36,078 nt of DNA from an uncultured Oscillospiraceae bacterium (GCA_900752285.1 CAADUW010000100.1:1-36078), one strand, 5' to 3'. Shown: positions 17,512-25,261, counted from the stretch's first letter. A program made the numbers and translations. Notes: generated from the sequence alone by a model not told the origin.

Positions 17512-18117
17512 ATGGAAGCGGAAAACGGGAAAATTCAGATCCTGTGTACAGAGCGGGATTTTGCGGTGATCGTCAAGCCGGTGGGGATGGATTCGGAAAA
17601 AGAGGTTCCGGAGCGACTGAGCCGGGAGCTTGGCGGTGTGTTTTATACCATCCACCGGCTTGACCGGAATGTGGGCGGCGTAATGGTCTATGCCCGGACA
17701 AAGGAAGCCGCGGCGGCCCTGTCCCGTCTGGTGCAGAGTGGGGAGCTGGTGAAGGAGTACTTTGCCCAGGTGACCGGCACGCCGCCGGAAGAAGCGGTGT
17801 GGGAGGACCTTCTGCTGAAGGACAGCCGAAAAAACAAGGCCTTTGTGGTGAAGCGGCAGCGTGCCGGGGTAAAGGCGGCAAAGCTTGCCTATACCCGGCT
17901 GACCGCGGGGGAAGTTTCCCTTGTCCGGGTGCGGCTCCATACCGGCAGAAGCCACCAGATCCGGGTGCAGTTTGCCTCCCGGGGGTACCCCCTTGCGGGC
18001 GACCATAAGTACGGCGCCCGGGACAGGCTGAAAGAGCCAAGGCTTTTCTCCTGCGCAATTTCCTTTCCGTGGAAGGGAAAACAGCTGCGCTTTGAAGCCA
18101 CCCCGGAGTGGATATAA
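17512..18117 (+). CDS. RluA-family pseudouridine synthase
   Basis: A 201-aa RNA-modifying enzyme of the RluA/RsuA superfamily that converts uridine to pseudouridine in rRNA or tRNA. The catalytic motif is HRLDR (48-52) with nucleophile D51, followed by GGVMVYARTKEAA. The later motifs LVRVRLHTGRSHQIRVQFASRGYPLAGDHKYG and a C-terminal PW-type strand are canonical. It has no N-terminal S4 domain, so it is a minimal catalytic-domain member and its target cannot be named. ATG 17512 is chosen because GGAGG at 17498-17502 is nine bases upstream; GTG 17488 has no site. It converges on the flavodoxin gene across a terminator. Confidence 0.92.
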   Translation: MEAENGKIQILCTERDFAVIVKPVGMDSEKEVPERLSRELGGVFYTIHRLDRNVGGVMVYARTKEAAAALSRLVQSGELVKEYFAQVTGTPPEEAVWEDLLLKDSRKNKAFVVKRQRAGVKAAKLAYTRLTAGEVSLVRVRLHTGRSHQIRVQFASRGYPLAGDHKYGARDRLKEPRLFSCAISFPWKGKQLRFEATPEWI

Positions 18118-18131
18118 CCTGGCAGAATGGA

Positions 18132-18168
18132 AAATGTGCCCACCGCAAAACCGCCGGTGGGCACATTT
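18132..18168. terminator. Bidirectional terminator between rluA-like gene and flavodoxin operon
   Basis: A perfect 14-bp stem, AAATGTGCCCACCG (18132-18145) with CGGTGGGCACATTT (18155-18168), and a 9-base loop lie between convergent genes. The arm ends are A/T-rich on both sides, so it can work in both directions. Confidence 0.8.
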
Positions 18169-18229
18169 CATATCTTTGGAAACGCCGGGCAAAAATTTCA
18201 GGAGGAGAACGGCGTTCCGGGATGAAAAC

Positions 18230-18631
18230 TCAGGAATTCAGGGCCTCGCCCAGCTTGCGGCAGGCGTCCAGCGCGTCGTCATCTGGCTGCTCCATGCAGA
18301 TCACGCTGTCGCAGACCAGCTGTGCGCCGCGGCTCCGGCAGGACTCCTCCCAGGAGCGCATCCACTCGCCGTCGCCCCAGCCGTAGGAGCCGAACAGGGC
18401 GATCCGCTTTCCGGAAAGGTCACAGCCGTCAAACATGGGGGCAAATTCGCCGTCCTCCAGTTCCTCCGCACCCATGGCGGGGCAGCCGAAAGCAACGGCG
18501 TCGTACTCTGCCATCCGTGCCGGGGCAAACTCGGAAGCGGTAAACAGTTCGCCGTGAGAACCTTCGGCTGCGGCCTGTGCCATTGCTTCGGTGTTTCCGG
18601 TTCCGCTCCAATATACAACTGCAATTTTCAT
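18230..18631 (-). CDS. Flavodoxin
   Basis: A 133-aa short-chain flavodoxin, a soluble FMN electron carrier that often replaces ferredoxin when iron is limiting. The FMN phosphate loop is SGTGNTE (9-15) after the first strand KIAVVYW. FGCPAMG and LFGSYGWGDGEWM form the isoalloxazine-flanking loops. Length and topology are those of clostridial flavodoxins. It is the third gene of a minus-strand operon, 18 bases after the DUF3793 gene, and the operon has a strong promoter with an inverted repeat at +1. Confidence 0.94.
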   Translation of the reverse strand: MKIAVVYWSGTGNTEAMAQAAAEGSHGELFTASEFAPARMAEYDAVAFGCPAMGAEELEDGEFAPMFDGCDLSGKRIALFGSYGWGDGEWMRSWEESCRSRGAQLVCDSVICMEQPDDDALDACRKLGEALNS

Positions 18632-18649
18632 GATCCAAAATCCTTTCTG

Positions 18650-19195
18650 TTATCCGGCTACGGTGAGCCGTTCAATATTCATACCTTTTTCCAGCTGGCG
18701 GCAGTAAATCTTCGTACATTTCCGGTAGCGGTCAAAGGTCATTTTTGCGGTTTCCTCATTTTCGAAGACTTTCCAGAAGCCCGTGCATTTGCATGGACGA
18801 TGCTCCATGAAGCCCTGCACATCCTCCGGCGGATAGCTGAGGAAAAGTCCGATTTCGTGGGGAAAATCCTCCTGTTCCCGAAGCCGGCGGGCAAGTCTGG
18901 TCAGACACTGGCCGGAACTCTGACAGCAGTAGCCGCACCGTTCCAGAAGCCGGACGGAGCTTGCGGAGGAAAGATCCTGCTTCAGGCGTGTCGGGCGGTA
19001 CAGGTAAATCAGTGCGTTCCGCTCCGAGAATCGGAGGGGGAGCACCCGGACGCCCTTGGAACCCAGACGACGGTTCAGGCTGCGCAGACTCTCCAGCAGC
19101 GCCTGACGGTCATCACAGGGGCAGGTGAACAGGTTTCCGGTTTTGATCCCGGCAAGAGTCGGCGCACAGTTGCGCACCAGCAGATCCTCAGACAT
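18650..19195 (-). CDS. DUF3793 family protein
   Basis: A 181-aa protein of the DUF3793 family, recognised from FPHEIGLFLSYPPEDVQGFMEH, GFWKVFENEETAKMTFDRYRKCTKIYCRQLEKG and the N-terminal LVRNCAPTLAGIKTGNLF. Biochemical function is unknown. Members are typical of anaerobic Firmicutes and are commonly found beside flavodoxin and ferrous-iron transport genes, which suggests a role in iron or redox handling. It is cysteine-rich, with a CGYCC cluster in mid-protein and CKC and C-x5-C near the end. Its ATG overlaps the stop of the preceding small gene (ATGTCTGA), so translation of the two is probably coupled. Confidence 0.9.
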   Translation of the reverse strand: MSEDLLVRNCAPTLAGIKTGNLFTCPCDDRQALLESLRSLNRRLGSKGVRVLPLRFSERNALIYLYRPTRLKQDLSSASSVRLLERCGYCCQSSGQCLTRLARRLREQEDFPHEIGLFLSYPPEDVQGFMEHRPCKCTGFWKVFENEETAKMTFDRYRKCTKIYCRQLEKGMNIERLTVAG

Positions 19196-19310
19196 GGGCT
19201 GCTCCCGAAATCATGCGGCGCAGCGCTCTGCGCAGGGCAAAGGAGGCAAACAGAATTCCAAAGCTTCCGCAGACCGCATTTCCGGCGGCAAGTATATCCA
19301 GTAAATCCAT
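19188..19310 (-). CDS. Small 40-aa hydrophobic protein, first gene of the flavodoxin operon
   Basis: A 40-codon frame: MDLLDILAAGNAVCGSFGIL, then FASFALRRALRRMISGAAHV. It has a strong ribosome-binding site (AGGAGGT, about seven bases before the ATG). It is the first frame after the operon promoter and overlaps the DUF3793 start by 8 bases. A hydrophobic stretch (about 5-27) is followed by a basic RRALRR segment, the shape of a single-pass membrane peptide with positive-inside tail. One cysteine (C14) is present. No known family is assigned. Position and coupling make it a real gene rather than chance. Confidence 0.75.
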   Translation of the reverse strand: MDLLDILAAGNAVCGSFGILFASFALRRALRRMISGAAHV

Positions 19311-19339
19311 AATTCTACCTCCTGTGTTGGAAAAATCGA

Positions 19340-19357
19340 AGTTAGTCATAACTAACT
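19340..19357. promoter_or_regulatory. Inverted-repeat operator at +1 of the flavodoxin operon
   Basis: AGTTAGT-CATA-ACTAACT is a perfect 7-4-7 palindrome that begins seven bases after the -10 box, so it covers the predicted transcription start. The GTTAG/CTAAC half-sites resemble DtxR/IdeR-type metalloregulator boxes. With a flavodoxin and DUF3793 operon downstream, iron- or manganese-responsive repression is the simplest inference. Confidence 0.75.
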
Positions 19358-19363
19358 ATAGAC

Positions 19364-19392
19364 ATCATACACGATCGGGAGGGAATTGTCAA
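19364..19392 (-). promoter_or_regulatory. Sigma-A promoter of the small protein/DUF3793/flavodoxin operon
   Basis: On the minus strand a perfect TTGACA (19392 to 19387) and TATGAT (19369 to 19364) are separated by 17 bases. The operator palindrome follows at the predicted +1. A 9-bp hairpin (AAATTCCTA/TAGGAATTT, 19396-19422) lies just upstream. Confidence 0.88.
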
Positions 19393-19484
19393 GAGAAATT
19401 CCTATTTTTACGGTAGGAATTTCCGGGAAGCGATTGGAGACCGGATGGGATTGCCCTTCTTTTTCCAAACTGTGCGGAAATCAG

Positions 19485-19541
19485 AAATAAAAAATACGGC
19501 GAATTCTCAGAGATTTCCAGAAAAATCCTGCGAATTCGCCG
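19485..19541 (-). terminator. Terminator of the anion permease gene
   Basis: Read on the minus strand, CGGCGAATTC pairs with GAATTCGCCG (19541-19532 with 19506-19497) across a 25-base loop, followed by TATTTTTTATTT. It lies 43 bases past the permease stop and separates it from the flavodoxin operon promoter. Confidence 0.7.
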
Positions 19542-19583
19542 GTTCGGTATAGATTTTGAGATACGGTCTTGCACAGCCGCGGC

Positions 19584-20726
19584 TTACATGGACCAGGCGG
19601 AGAGAAGATAGCCGGGAAGAACAACGAAAAGGAAGAAAGCCAGACTGATCCGGGTAAAGGTCTTGATGAAGCTGCCGCCCTGACCGGGATATTCCCGGAC
19701 GTAGATCCGGTAGTTGATAACGGAGGCAAGGGAACCGATCAGGCTGCACAGACCGGCGGTATCCACGCCGTAGAGCAGGGCAGGCAAATTCTGCGTGAAG
19801 GGGTACAAAACAATGGCAGCCGGAACGTTGGAAATCAGCTGACTCAGGAGAATGCCCCACCAGTATTCCCTCCCGCTTACTGCCCGCATCAGGAATGCGG
19901 AGACGGTTGGATTTGCGGAAATGGAGGAGGAGAAAATAAAGAAGCACAGGAAGGTCAGAAGAAGCACATAGTCGGTTTTGAGAAGGATTTTTCGGTCAAA
20001 GAGCAGGACGGCAAAGAATACCACCGCCGTGAAATAGCCCCACAGTGCCGTCCGGCTGACGACGGTATAGAGGATCAGTACAAAGAGCGCCAGATACAGG
20101 AGTCGGAACTTTTTTCGCTCCGGCAGCCAGATGCCGCCGGTTTCCTCCGCGTCAAAGGAAATACGCTCCCGGAGATCCTTCCGGTACAGAAAGAGCACGA
20201 AGAAAATCAGCAGAATCCCGGAGAAAATCCACAGTGGAAGCATGTGCAGCAGAAAAGTTCCTACACGGACGCCGGACTGCCCGAATAAAAAGAGGTTCTG
20301 GGGACTGCCGAAGGGCGTGAGCATGGAGCCGCGGACGGCTGCAATATTCTCCATGGAAATTACGGGCAGAATATAGCGCTCCTTTCCTCCGGAACGGAAC
20401 AGAAGAATGGTCAGGGGCACGAAAATGATCAGGGAGACATCGTTGGTGACGAACATGGAGGAAAAGAAAACGGAAAAGATCAGGAACAAAGACAGCCCTG
20501 CCATGGAGCCGACCCGGCTGGTCAGGCGGATGACAGGCAGAAAAATGTTTTCCTTCTTGAAGCCCTCCAGAACCGTCAGCATCATAAAGAGCATCCCGAG
20601 GGTATGCCAGTCGATGGAAGAAAGAAGCGCCCGACTGGGCGGCGTGATTCCCAGAGACAGGAGGGCTGCCAGCAGTGAAACCGACAGCATCAGGTCCTTC
20701 CGGAATAACTGAATGATTTTTTTCAT
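19584..20726 (-). CDS. ArsB/NhaD/SLC13-like anion permease
   Basis: A 380-aa polytopic membrane protein of the ion-transporter superfamily that contains citrate, arsenite and Na+/H+ carriers. About ten hydrophobic segments are visible. Family-typical half-helix regions are SSMFVTNDVSLIIFVPL (first repeat; T-N-D-V-x-x-x-x-x-P) and SANPTVSAFL with LLSQLISNVPAAIVLYPF (second repeat; the S-N-V-P-A motif). These SNxP/TND motifs mark the substrate- or Na+-binding hairpins. The substrate cannot be read from sequence. ATG at 20726 is chosen for its AAGGAGGTAA site; the frame runs seven codons further upstream without one. It is a single gene with a terminator on each side. Confidence 0.88.
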   Translation of the reverse strand: MKKIIQLFRKDLMLSVSLLAALLSLGITPPSRALLSSIDWHTLGMLFMMLTVLEGFKKENIFLPVIRLTSRVGSMAGLSLFLIFSVFFSSMFVTNDVSLIIFVPLTILLFRSGGKERYILPVISMENIAAVRGSMLTPFGSPQNLFLFGQSGVRVGTFLLHMLPLWIFSGILLIFFVLFLYRKDLRERISFDAEETGGIWLPERKKFRLLYLALFVLILYTVVSRTALWGYFTAVVFFAVLLFDRKILLKTDYVLLLTFLCFFIFSSSISANPTVSAFLMRAVSGREYWWGILLSQLISNVPAAIVLYPFTQNLPALLYGVDTAGLCSLIGSLASVINYRIYVREYPGQGGSFIKTFTRISLAFFLFVVLPGYLLSAWSM

Positions 20727-20870
20727 AACATTACCTCCTTGCAGCAAACGATGGCAAGTATACCACCCTTTCTGCCAAAAGGCAAGCCCGGCAGGAAATG
20801 GATTTCAAAATACATTGGTGCGAGGCTGAGGGGGTGTCGCCCGTTGGGTGGAGCAAGCTTCCTCACTCGA

Positions 20871-20902
20871 ACCGTAGGGGCGGATGATGCCCCTACAACG
20901 GT
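20871..20902. repeat. Palindromic intergenic hairpin
   Basis: ACCGTAGGGGC (20871-20881) pairs with GCCCCTAC then CGGT (20889-20902), with a two-base AA bulge and a 7-base loop. There is no T-run. It has the look of an interspersed REP-type unit and lies next to, but distinct from, the terminator at 20903. Other parts of the 229-base gap (20727-20955) show no gene or clear promoter. Confidence 0.5.
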
Positions 20903-20936
20903 AAAGCCCCCGTTTTCCACAAAACGGGGGCTTTTT
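20903..20936. terminator. Terminator after the formate channel gene
   Basis: A perfect 14-bp stem, AAAGCCCCCGTTTT / AAAACGGGGGCTTT, encloses a CCAC loop, with T5 on the plus strand and TTT on the minus strand. It lies 19 bases after the focA-type stop codon (minus strand) and ends the fchA-folD-focA operon. Confidence 0.85.
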
Positions 20937-20955
20937 CGCAGTCGATAACGGTGCT

Positions 20956-21768
20956 TTAAGCCTTGGGCTTGCGAACGTAGCAGTACCACATCAGCAGCGC
21001 CACTGCGAAGCCGCCAACAACGTTGCCCAGCGTCACAGGCAGCATATTGCCGGCAAAGTATTTGCCCCAGCTCAACGCCTGGAAGGCGGTGCCTTCGGTG
21101 TAGAACTGCTTGGCAAACAGCCCCAGGGTGCAGTAGGTCATGTCGGCAATGGAGTGGTTAAAGCCGCAGGTCACGAAGAAGCATACCGGAATCCATGCGC
21201 CCACCACACGGCTGATGCCATCCTTTCCGGCAAGGCTCATGAGAACGCCCAGGGTCACCAGAATGTTGCACAGAACGCCCATGAAGAAAGCATTGAAGAA
21301 GGGCATATTCATTTTTCCCTGGGCAACCTTCATGGAGGCGATGGCCAGGGCGTTGGCAGTGTCACCGTTGGCGGCATTCAGCCAGCCAAACCGGGCACAG
21401 ATGAAGCTCAGAATCAGAGAGCCGATGAAATTGCCGATATAGACCACAATCCAGTTGCGGAGCATTCCGGCAACCGTGGCCTTTTTGTCCAATACGGAAA
21501 TGAGAATCAGCGTGTTTCCGGTGAACAGCTCGGCACCGGTGAGAATCACCGTTCCCAGACCAAAGGCGAAAAGAATGCCGGAAATCATGCGGACGGTGGA
21601 ATTGCCCACAACGGTGTAGGTTGCCATGTTGGTGACAAGGGAGGGAACGCCAATCAGAAACCCTGCCAGGATGCCCAGCAGCAGCATCTTTAACGTAGGC
21701 AGCTTTGTCTTGCCCGCACCGGCGGAGGAATAGTTGTTAGCGGCTTCAGCCATGGTATAAAGATTCAT
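20956..21768 (-). CDS. Formate/nitrite transporter family channel (FocA-like)
   Basis: A 270-aa FNT-family pentameric anion channel with six membrane segments. The family motif AELFTGNT (79-86) and the central histidine H205 in CGFNHSIADM are visible. In FocA the corresponding stretch is GFEHSxANM, so the glutamate before the histidine is asparagine here and ANM is ADM. FNT members carry formate, nitrite or hydrosulfide. Position 13 bases after folD, in a folate one-carbon operon with fhs nearby, points to formate. AGGAAAT precedes the ATG. It is the last gene of the operon. Confidence 0.93.
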   Translation of the reverse strand: MNLYTMAEAANNYSSAGAGKTKLPTLKMLLLGILAGFLIGVPSLVTNMATYTVVGNSTVRMISGILFAFGLGTVILTGAELFTGNTLILISVLDKKATVAGMLRNWIVVYIGNFIGSLILSFICARFGWLNAANGDTANALAIASMKVAQGKMNMPFFNAFFMGVLCNILVTLGVLMSLAGKDGISRVVGAWIPVCFFVTCGFNHSIADMTYCTLGLFAKQFYTEGTAFQALSWGKYFAGNMLPVTLGNVVGGFAVALLMWYCYVRKPKA

Positions 21769-21781
21769 ATTTCCTGCCTCC

Positions 21782-22657
21782 TTAGACCTTTTCGGCAGCT
21801 TCCACCGCGTGCTTCATGAGCACGGAGGTAGTTACGCTTCCCACACCGCCGGGAACGGGCGTGATGGCGTCCACAATGGGCTCCACCTCGTCAAACTTGG
21901 CGTCGCCCGCGATGCCGCCCAGACCGCCCTTGGCGTTGGGCTTGTTGGCGTCCCAGTTGATGGACACGTCAATGACCACCTGACCGGGCCGCACAAAGTC
22001 GGCGGTCAGGGAGTTCAGCACACCGGCTGCGGACACGATGATGTCTGCCTTCTTGCAGATCTCCGCGGTATTCACGGTTCTGGTGTGGCAGACGGTAACG
22101 GTGGCGTTTTTGCCCATGAGCATCATGGCGGCAGGCTTGCCGACAACAAGGCTCCGGCCGATGACCACGGCGTTCTTGCCTTTGCAGTCAATGCCGTAGT
22201 AGTCGAGAATCTCCATACAGGCAGCGGGGGTGCAGGGCGCATAACCCAGATCCAGACCCTCAAACACACCGGCATTGGACATGTGGGTCATGCAGTCTAC
22301 ATCCTTTTTGGGATCCAGACGGTTGCAGATCTCGTTCTGGTCTGCCTTCAGGTGCTTGGGCAGGGGACGGAACATGAGTACGCCGTGAATGGCGGGATCG
22401 GCGTTGACCTGATCGATCACAGCCAGAACCTGCTCCCTGGATGCGTCCTCGGGCAGCTCAAATTTTTTAACATCCACGCCCACCAGCTCGGCACGCTTGG
22501 TAGCGCCCTTCTCGTAGCTCAGGTCAGAGGGGTTTGCGCCGACCCGGATAATACCCAGCGTGGGGACGATGCCCTTCTCCCGCAGAGCGGCAGTGCGGGT
22601 CTGCAGATTCGCATTCAGGGCGTCGGTTACTTCCTTGCCCAGCAAAAGCTTTGCCAT
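21782..22657 (-). CDS. folD: FolD: methylenetetrahydrofolate dehydrogenase with altered cyclohydrolase site
   Basis: A 291-aa FolD homologue. The family normally oxidises 5,10-methylene-THF to methenyl-THF and then hydrolyses it to 10-formyl-THF. The Rossmann and folate regions are clear: VIGRSLVVGKPAAMMLMGKNATVTVCH, PKKDVDCMTHMSN, and the C-terminal ITPVPGGVGSVTTSVL. An ungapped comparison with E. coli FolD from VGxNP to the EExVG region keeps Tyr (Y48), but the catalytic lysine K54 falls on A52. The QLPLP glutamine Q98 falls on F96 (MFRPLP). The aspartate D121 is kept. Loss of Lys and Gln predicts a dehydrogenase without useful cyclohydrolase activity, which the adjacent fchA product can supply. 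Order on the minus strand is fchA, 25 bases, folD, 13 bases, channel. Confidence 0.95.
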   Translation of the reverse strand: MAKLLLGKEVTDALNANLQTRTAALREKGIVPTLGIIRVGANPSDLSYEKGATKRAELVGVDVKKFELPEDASREQVLAVIDQVNADPAIHGVLMFRPLPKHLKADQNEICNRLDPKKDVDCMTHMSNAGVFEGLDLGYAPCTPAACMEILDYYGIDCKGKNAVVIGRSLVVGKPAAMMLMGKNATVTVCHTRTVNTAEICKKADIIVSAAGVLNSLTADFVRPGQVVIDVSINWDANKPNAKGGLGGIAGDAKFDEVEPIVDAITPVPGGVGSVTTSVLMKHAVEAAEKV

Positions 22658-22682
22658 AATTCAAAAATCCTCCCAGATCGTG

Positions 22683-23303
22683 TTACTGACCGAAGCCGGA
22701 CTTCACGGTGGTGAAGATCTCATCGGCAATGGCGCAGTATTTGTTCAGCATTTCGTTCGCTTTGGCGTTCATGGCCTCCGCGGTCTCCCGATTTTTAAGA
22801 CTTTTCGTATTGATGAAAACGTTCAGCGAAGCAGCCTGCAGGGCGGCTTTGCAGCACACGGCGCCGCAGCCTGCATCGGAGACTGCCAGACGGCTGCCCT
22901 TGGCGGCAAAGACGGCGATACAGTCAATGGCCTGGCAGCACAGCTCCATGATGTGCATGGGAACGGCGCAGGCGGTAACGGTGGCGTCTTCCAGAATGGT
23001 ATCCCGGTTGGGATCATCCCTGGGAATGCCGTAGGCTTTGGCAAGGGGAACAAAACCCTTGTCGTCGGCTTCCACCTGATCCAGCAGCTCTTTTTGCAGC
23101 GCGTCACATCTTGTCTTCAGAGCAACGATTTCCGCTTCCACATCGGCGTAGCGCTTTTTGCCAACGGTGAGGGAACCCACCATGTTGCCAAGAGCGGTAC
23201 CCAGGGCGCCGACCAGCGCGGCAGCACCGCCGCCGCCGGGAGCGGGGGCATTGGACGCCAGAACCTCCACGAAGGTACGGCAGGATTCCAAAGTCATATC
23301 CAT
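22683..23303 (-). CDS. fchA: FchA-type methenyltetrahydrofolate cyclohydrolase / cyclodeaminase family protein
   Basis: A 206-aa member of the formiminotransferase-cyclodeaminase C-terminal (FTCD_C) family, to which FchA methenyl-THF cyclohydrolases belong. The N-terminal pattern APAPGGGGAAALVGALGTALGNMVGSLTVGKKRY is diagnostic and is followed by an all-helical body. No formiminotransferase domain is attached, and no histidine-degradation gene is nearby. Position directly before folD and after fhs therefore favours the cyclohydrolase role over formimino-folate deamination. AAGGAG lies ten bases before the ATG at 23303; ATG 23297 is an alternative. The frame extends further upstream only across the fhs terminator. 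Confidence 0.9.
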   Translation of the reverse strand: MDMTLESCRTFVEVLASNAPAPGGGGAAALVGALGTALGNMVGSLTVGKKRYADVEAEIVALKTRCDALQKELLDQVEADDKGFVPLAKAYGIPRDDPNRDTILEDATVTACAVPMHIMELCCQAIDCIAVFAAKGSRLAVSDAGCGAVCCKAALQAASLNVFINTKSLKNRETAEAMNAKANEMLNKYCAIADEIFTTVKSGFGQ

Positions 23304-23403
23304 AAAAAGAGAACTCCTTTGTATGTAGTAGGGGAGATTGCGGAGAATTGGGACTTGCGGGCATGGCCCGGACTCCGACGGTGCCGGAGAAAAGATTTGC
23401 CCG

Positions 23404-23438
23404 AAAAAGCACAGGCGGCCTTCCGCCTGTGCTTTTTT
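23404..23438. terminator. Terminator between fhs and fchA
   Basis: A perfect 15-bp stem, AAAAAGCACAGGCGG (23404-23418) with CCGCCTGTGCTTTTT (23423-23437), encloses a CCTT loop, with T-runs on both strands. It lies 14 bases after the fhs stop. fchA-folD-focA would then need read-through or a separate promoter between 23304 and 23403, where I see none with good boxes. Confidence 0.88.
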
Positions 23439-23451
23439 GTGAAATGAAAAG

Positions 23452-25128
23452 TTAGAACAGACCGGAAATCTTGCCGGTTTCGTCCACATCGATCCGCTCG
23501 GCAGCGGGAACCTTGGGCAGACCGGGCATGGTCATGATCTCACCGGTCAGGGCAACCAGGAAGCCTGCACCTGCGGAAACCTTCACGTTCCGGACGGTAA
23601 CGGTGAAGCCTCTGGGCGCGCCCAGCTTGGTCTGATCGTCGGAGAAGGAGTACTGGGTCTTTGCCATGCAGATGGGCATCTTGTCGTAGCCCAGCTCGGT
23701 CAGAGTCTTGATCTGCTTCTCGGCATTGGCAGTGAAGGTCACGCCGTCGCCGTGATAAATCTTCTTCACGATGGCTTCGATCTTTTCCTTGATGGGCAGA
23801 TCCAGCTCGTAGGAGAAGGTGAAGTCGTTGGGCTGCTCGCACAGGCGGATAACTTCCTTCGCCAGCTCGATGCCGCCTTCGCCGCCCTTGCCCCAAACCT
23901 CGGACAGAGCAACGTTGACGCCCAGTTCCCGGCACTTGTCCTCGATGAGCTTCAGCTCAGCCTCGGTATCGGTGGGGAAGCGGTTGATGGCAACCACGCA
24001 GGGCAGCTTGTAGACGTTGGTGATGTTGGAAACGTGCTGCAGCAGGTTAGGCAGACCCTTCTCCAGAGCCTCCAGATTTTCCTTCCCGGTTTCCGCCTTG
24101 GGCACGCCGCCGTTGTACTTCAGCGCACGGGCGGTAGCAACCAGAACCACGCAGCTGGGCTTCAGACCTGCCATACGGCACTTGATGTCCAGGAACTTCT
24201 CGGCACCCAGATCCGCGCCGAAGCCTGCTTCCGTGATGGTGTAGTCGCTGAGCTTCAGGGCAACCTTGGTGGCGGTGACGGAGTTGCAGCCGTGGGCAAT
24301 GTTTGCGAACGGTCCGCCATGTACGAAAGCGGGGGTGTGCTCCAGAGTCTGCACCAGGTTGGGCTTCAGAGCATCCTTCAGCAGGGCAGCCATAGCGCCC
24401 TGTGCGTGCAGATCACCGGCGGTGACGGGCTTGCCGTCCCGGGTGTAAGCAACGACCAGACGGGCCAGCCGCTCCTTCAGGTCGTTCACGTCGGAAGCCA
24501 GACACAGAACTGCCATCACTTCGGAAGCCACGGTGATGTCGTAGCCGTCCTCACGGGGCATGCCGTTGGTCTTGCCGCCCAGACCGTCTACCACGAAGCG
24601 GAGCTGCCGGTCGTTCATATCCACACAACGGCGCCATACGATCTGGCGAGGATCAATGTTCAGCGCATTGCCCTGATAAATGTGGTTATCCAGCATGGCA
24701 GCCAGCAGGTTGTTGGCGGCGCCGATGGCGTGGAAGTCACCGGTAAAGTGCAGGTTGATGTCCTCCATGGGGACGACCTGTGCGTAGCCGCCGCCGGCTG
24801 CACCGCCCTTCACACCGAAAACGGGACCAAGGGAGGGCTCACGCAGAGCAACAAGAACATTCTTGCCGATCCGGCGCATACCGTCCGCCAGACCCACGGT
24901 GGTCGTGGTCTTGCCTTCACCGGCGGGAGTGGGGTTGATGGCGGTAACGAGAACCAGCTTGCCGTTGGGCTTATCAGCCATGTCGCGCAGAATGTTGTAG
25001 TCAACCTTTGCCTTGTACTTGCCGTACTGCTCCAGATACTTTTCGTCTACACCGGCGGTTTTCGCGATCTCGGTGATGGGCAGCATGGGGGTTTCCTGTG
25101 CGATTTCGATGTCGGATTTGTAAGCCAT
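23452..25128 (-). CDS. fhs: Formate-tetrahydrofolate ligase
   Basis: A 558-aa ligase that makes 10-formyl-THF from formate, THF and ATP, or yields ATP in reverse. Length is standard for the bacterial enzyme. The nucleotide-binding loop is [14 protein letters not shown] (67-80). [51 protein letters not shown] and [12 protein letters not shown] are characteristic. AAGGAGA is placed 11 bases before the ATG, a slightly long spacing. The leader of about 130 bases carries a consensus promoter, a 22-bp palindrome at +1 and two direct repeats. With fchA, folD and the formate channel downstream, it forms a formate to methylene-THF module. Confidence 0.97.
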   Translation of the reverse strand: MAYKSDIEIAQETPMLPITEIAKTAGVDEKYLEQYGKYKAKVDYNILRDMADKPNGKLVLVTAINPTPAGEGKTTTTVGLADGMRRIGKNVLVALREPSLGPVFGVKGGAAGGGYAQVVPMEDINLHFTGDFHAIGAANNLLAAMLDNHIYQGNALNIDPRQIVWRRCVDMNDRQLRFVVDGLGGKTNGMPREDGYDITVASEVMAVLCLASDVNDLKERLARLVVAYTRDGKPVTAGDLHAQGAMAALLKDALKPNLVQTLEHTPAFVHGGPFANIAHGCNSVTATKVALKLSDYTITEAGFGADLGAEKFLDIKCRMAGLKPSCVVLVATARALKYNGGVPKAETGKENLEALEKGLPNLLQHVSNITNVYKLPCVVAINRFPTDTEAELKLIEDKCRELGVNVALSEVWGKGGEGGIELAKEVIRLCEQPNDFTFSYELDLPIKEKIEAIVKKIYHGDGVTFTANAEKQIKTLTELGYDKMPICMAKTQYSFSDDQTKLGAPRGFTVTVRNVKVSAGAGFLVALTGEIMTMPGLPKVPAAERIDVDETGKISGLF

Positions 25129-25162
25129 TTTACATCATTCTCCTTGTATGAAAGTTTTGCCC

Positions 25163-25220
25163 TGCCGTTGGAATGGCTCAGGCAGAATACAGGACTTATG
25201 CGGCTTGCCGTTAGAATGGC
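25163..25220. repeat. Two direct repeats in the fhs leader
   Basis: TGCCGTTGGAATGGC (25163-25177) and TGCCGTTAGAATGGC (25206-25220) differ at one base and have start points 43 bases apart. Both lie in the transcribed, untranslated region between the fhs promoter and its start codon. They could be protein-binding sites or part of an RNA fold. No known riboswitch fits by eye. Confidence 0.7.
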
Positions 25221-25236
25221 GCCCCACACGAGTGAC

Positions 25237-25258
25237 TATCGGTACATCTGTACCGATA
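25237..25258. promoter_or_regulatory. Perfect palindromic operator at +1 of fhs
   Basis: TATCGGTACA and its exact complement TGTACCGATA are separated by two bases, giving a 22-bp perfect palindrome. It starts four bases after the -10 box, so a bound dimer would block transcription start. The regulator is unknown; no regulator gene adjoins it. In RNA it would also form a 10-bp hairpin with a two-base gap, too tight to be favoured. Confidence 0.85.
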
Positions 25259-25261
25259 AAA

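Noticed and set aside
17341..18192. N-terminal extension of pta by about 280 codons
   Set aside because: The extension is antisense to the pseudouridine synthase gene and crosses the pta promoter. Standard Pta starts at 17340 with a strong ribosome-binding site.
25129..25260. THF riboswitch before fhs
   Set aside because: I looked for one because of the gene's role. The leader shows a palindrome and direct repeats but no pattern I can match to a THF riboswitch. A covariance-model scan would settle it.
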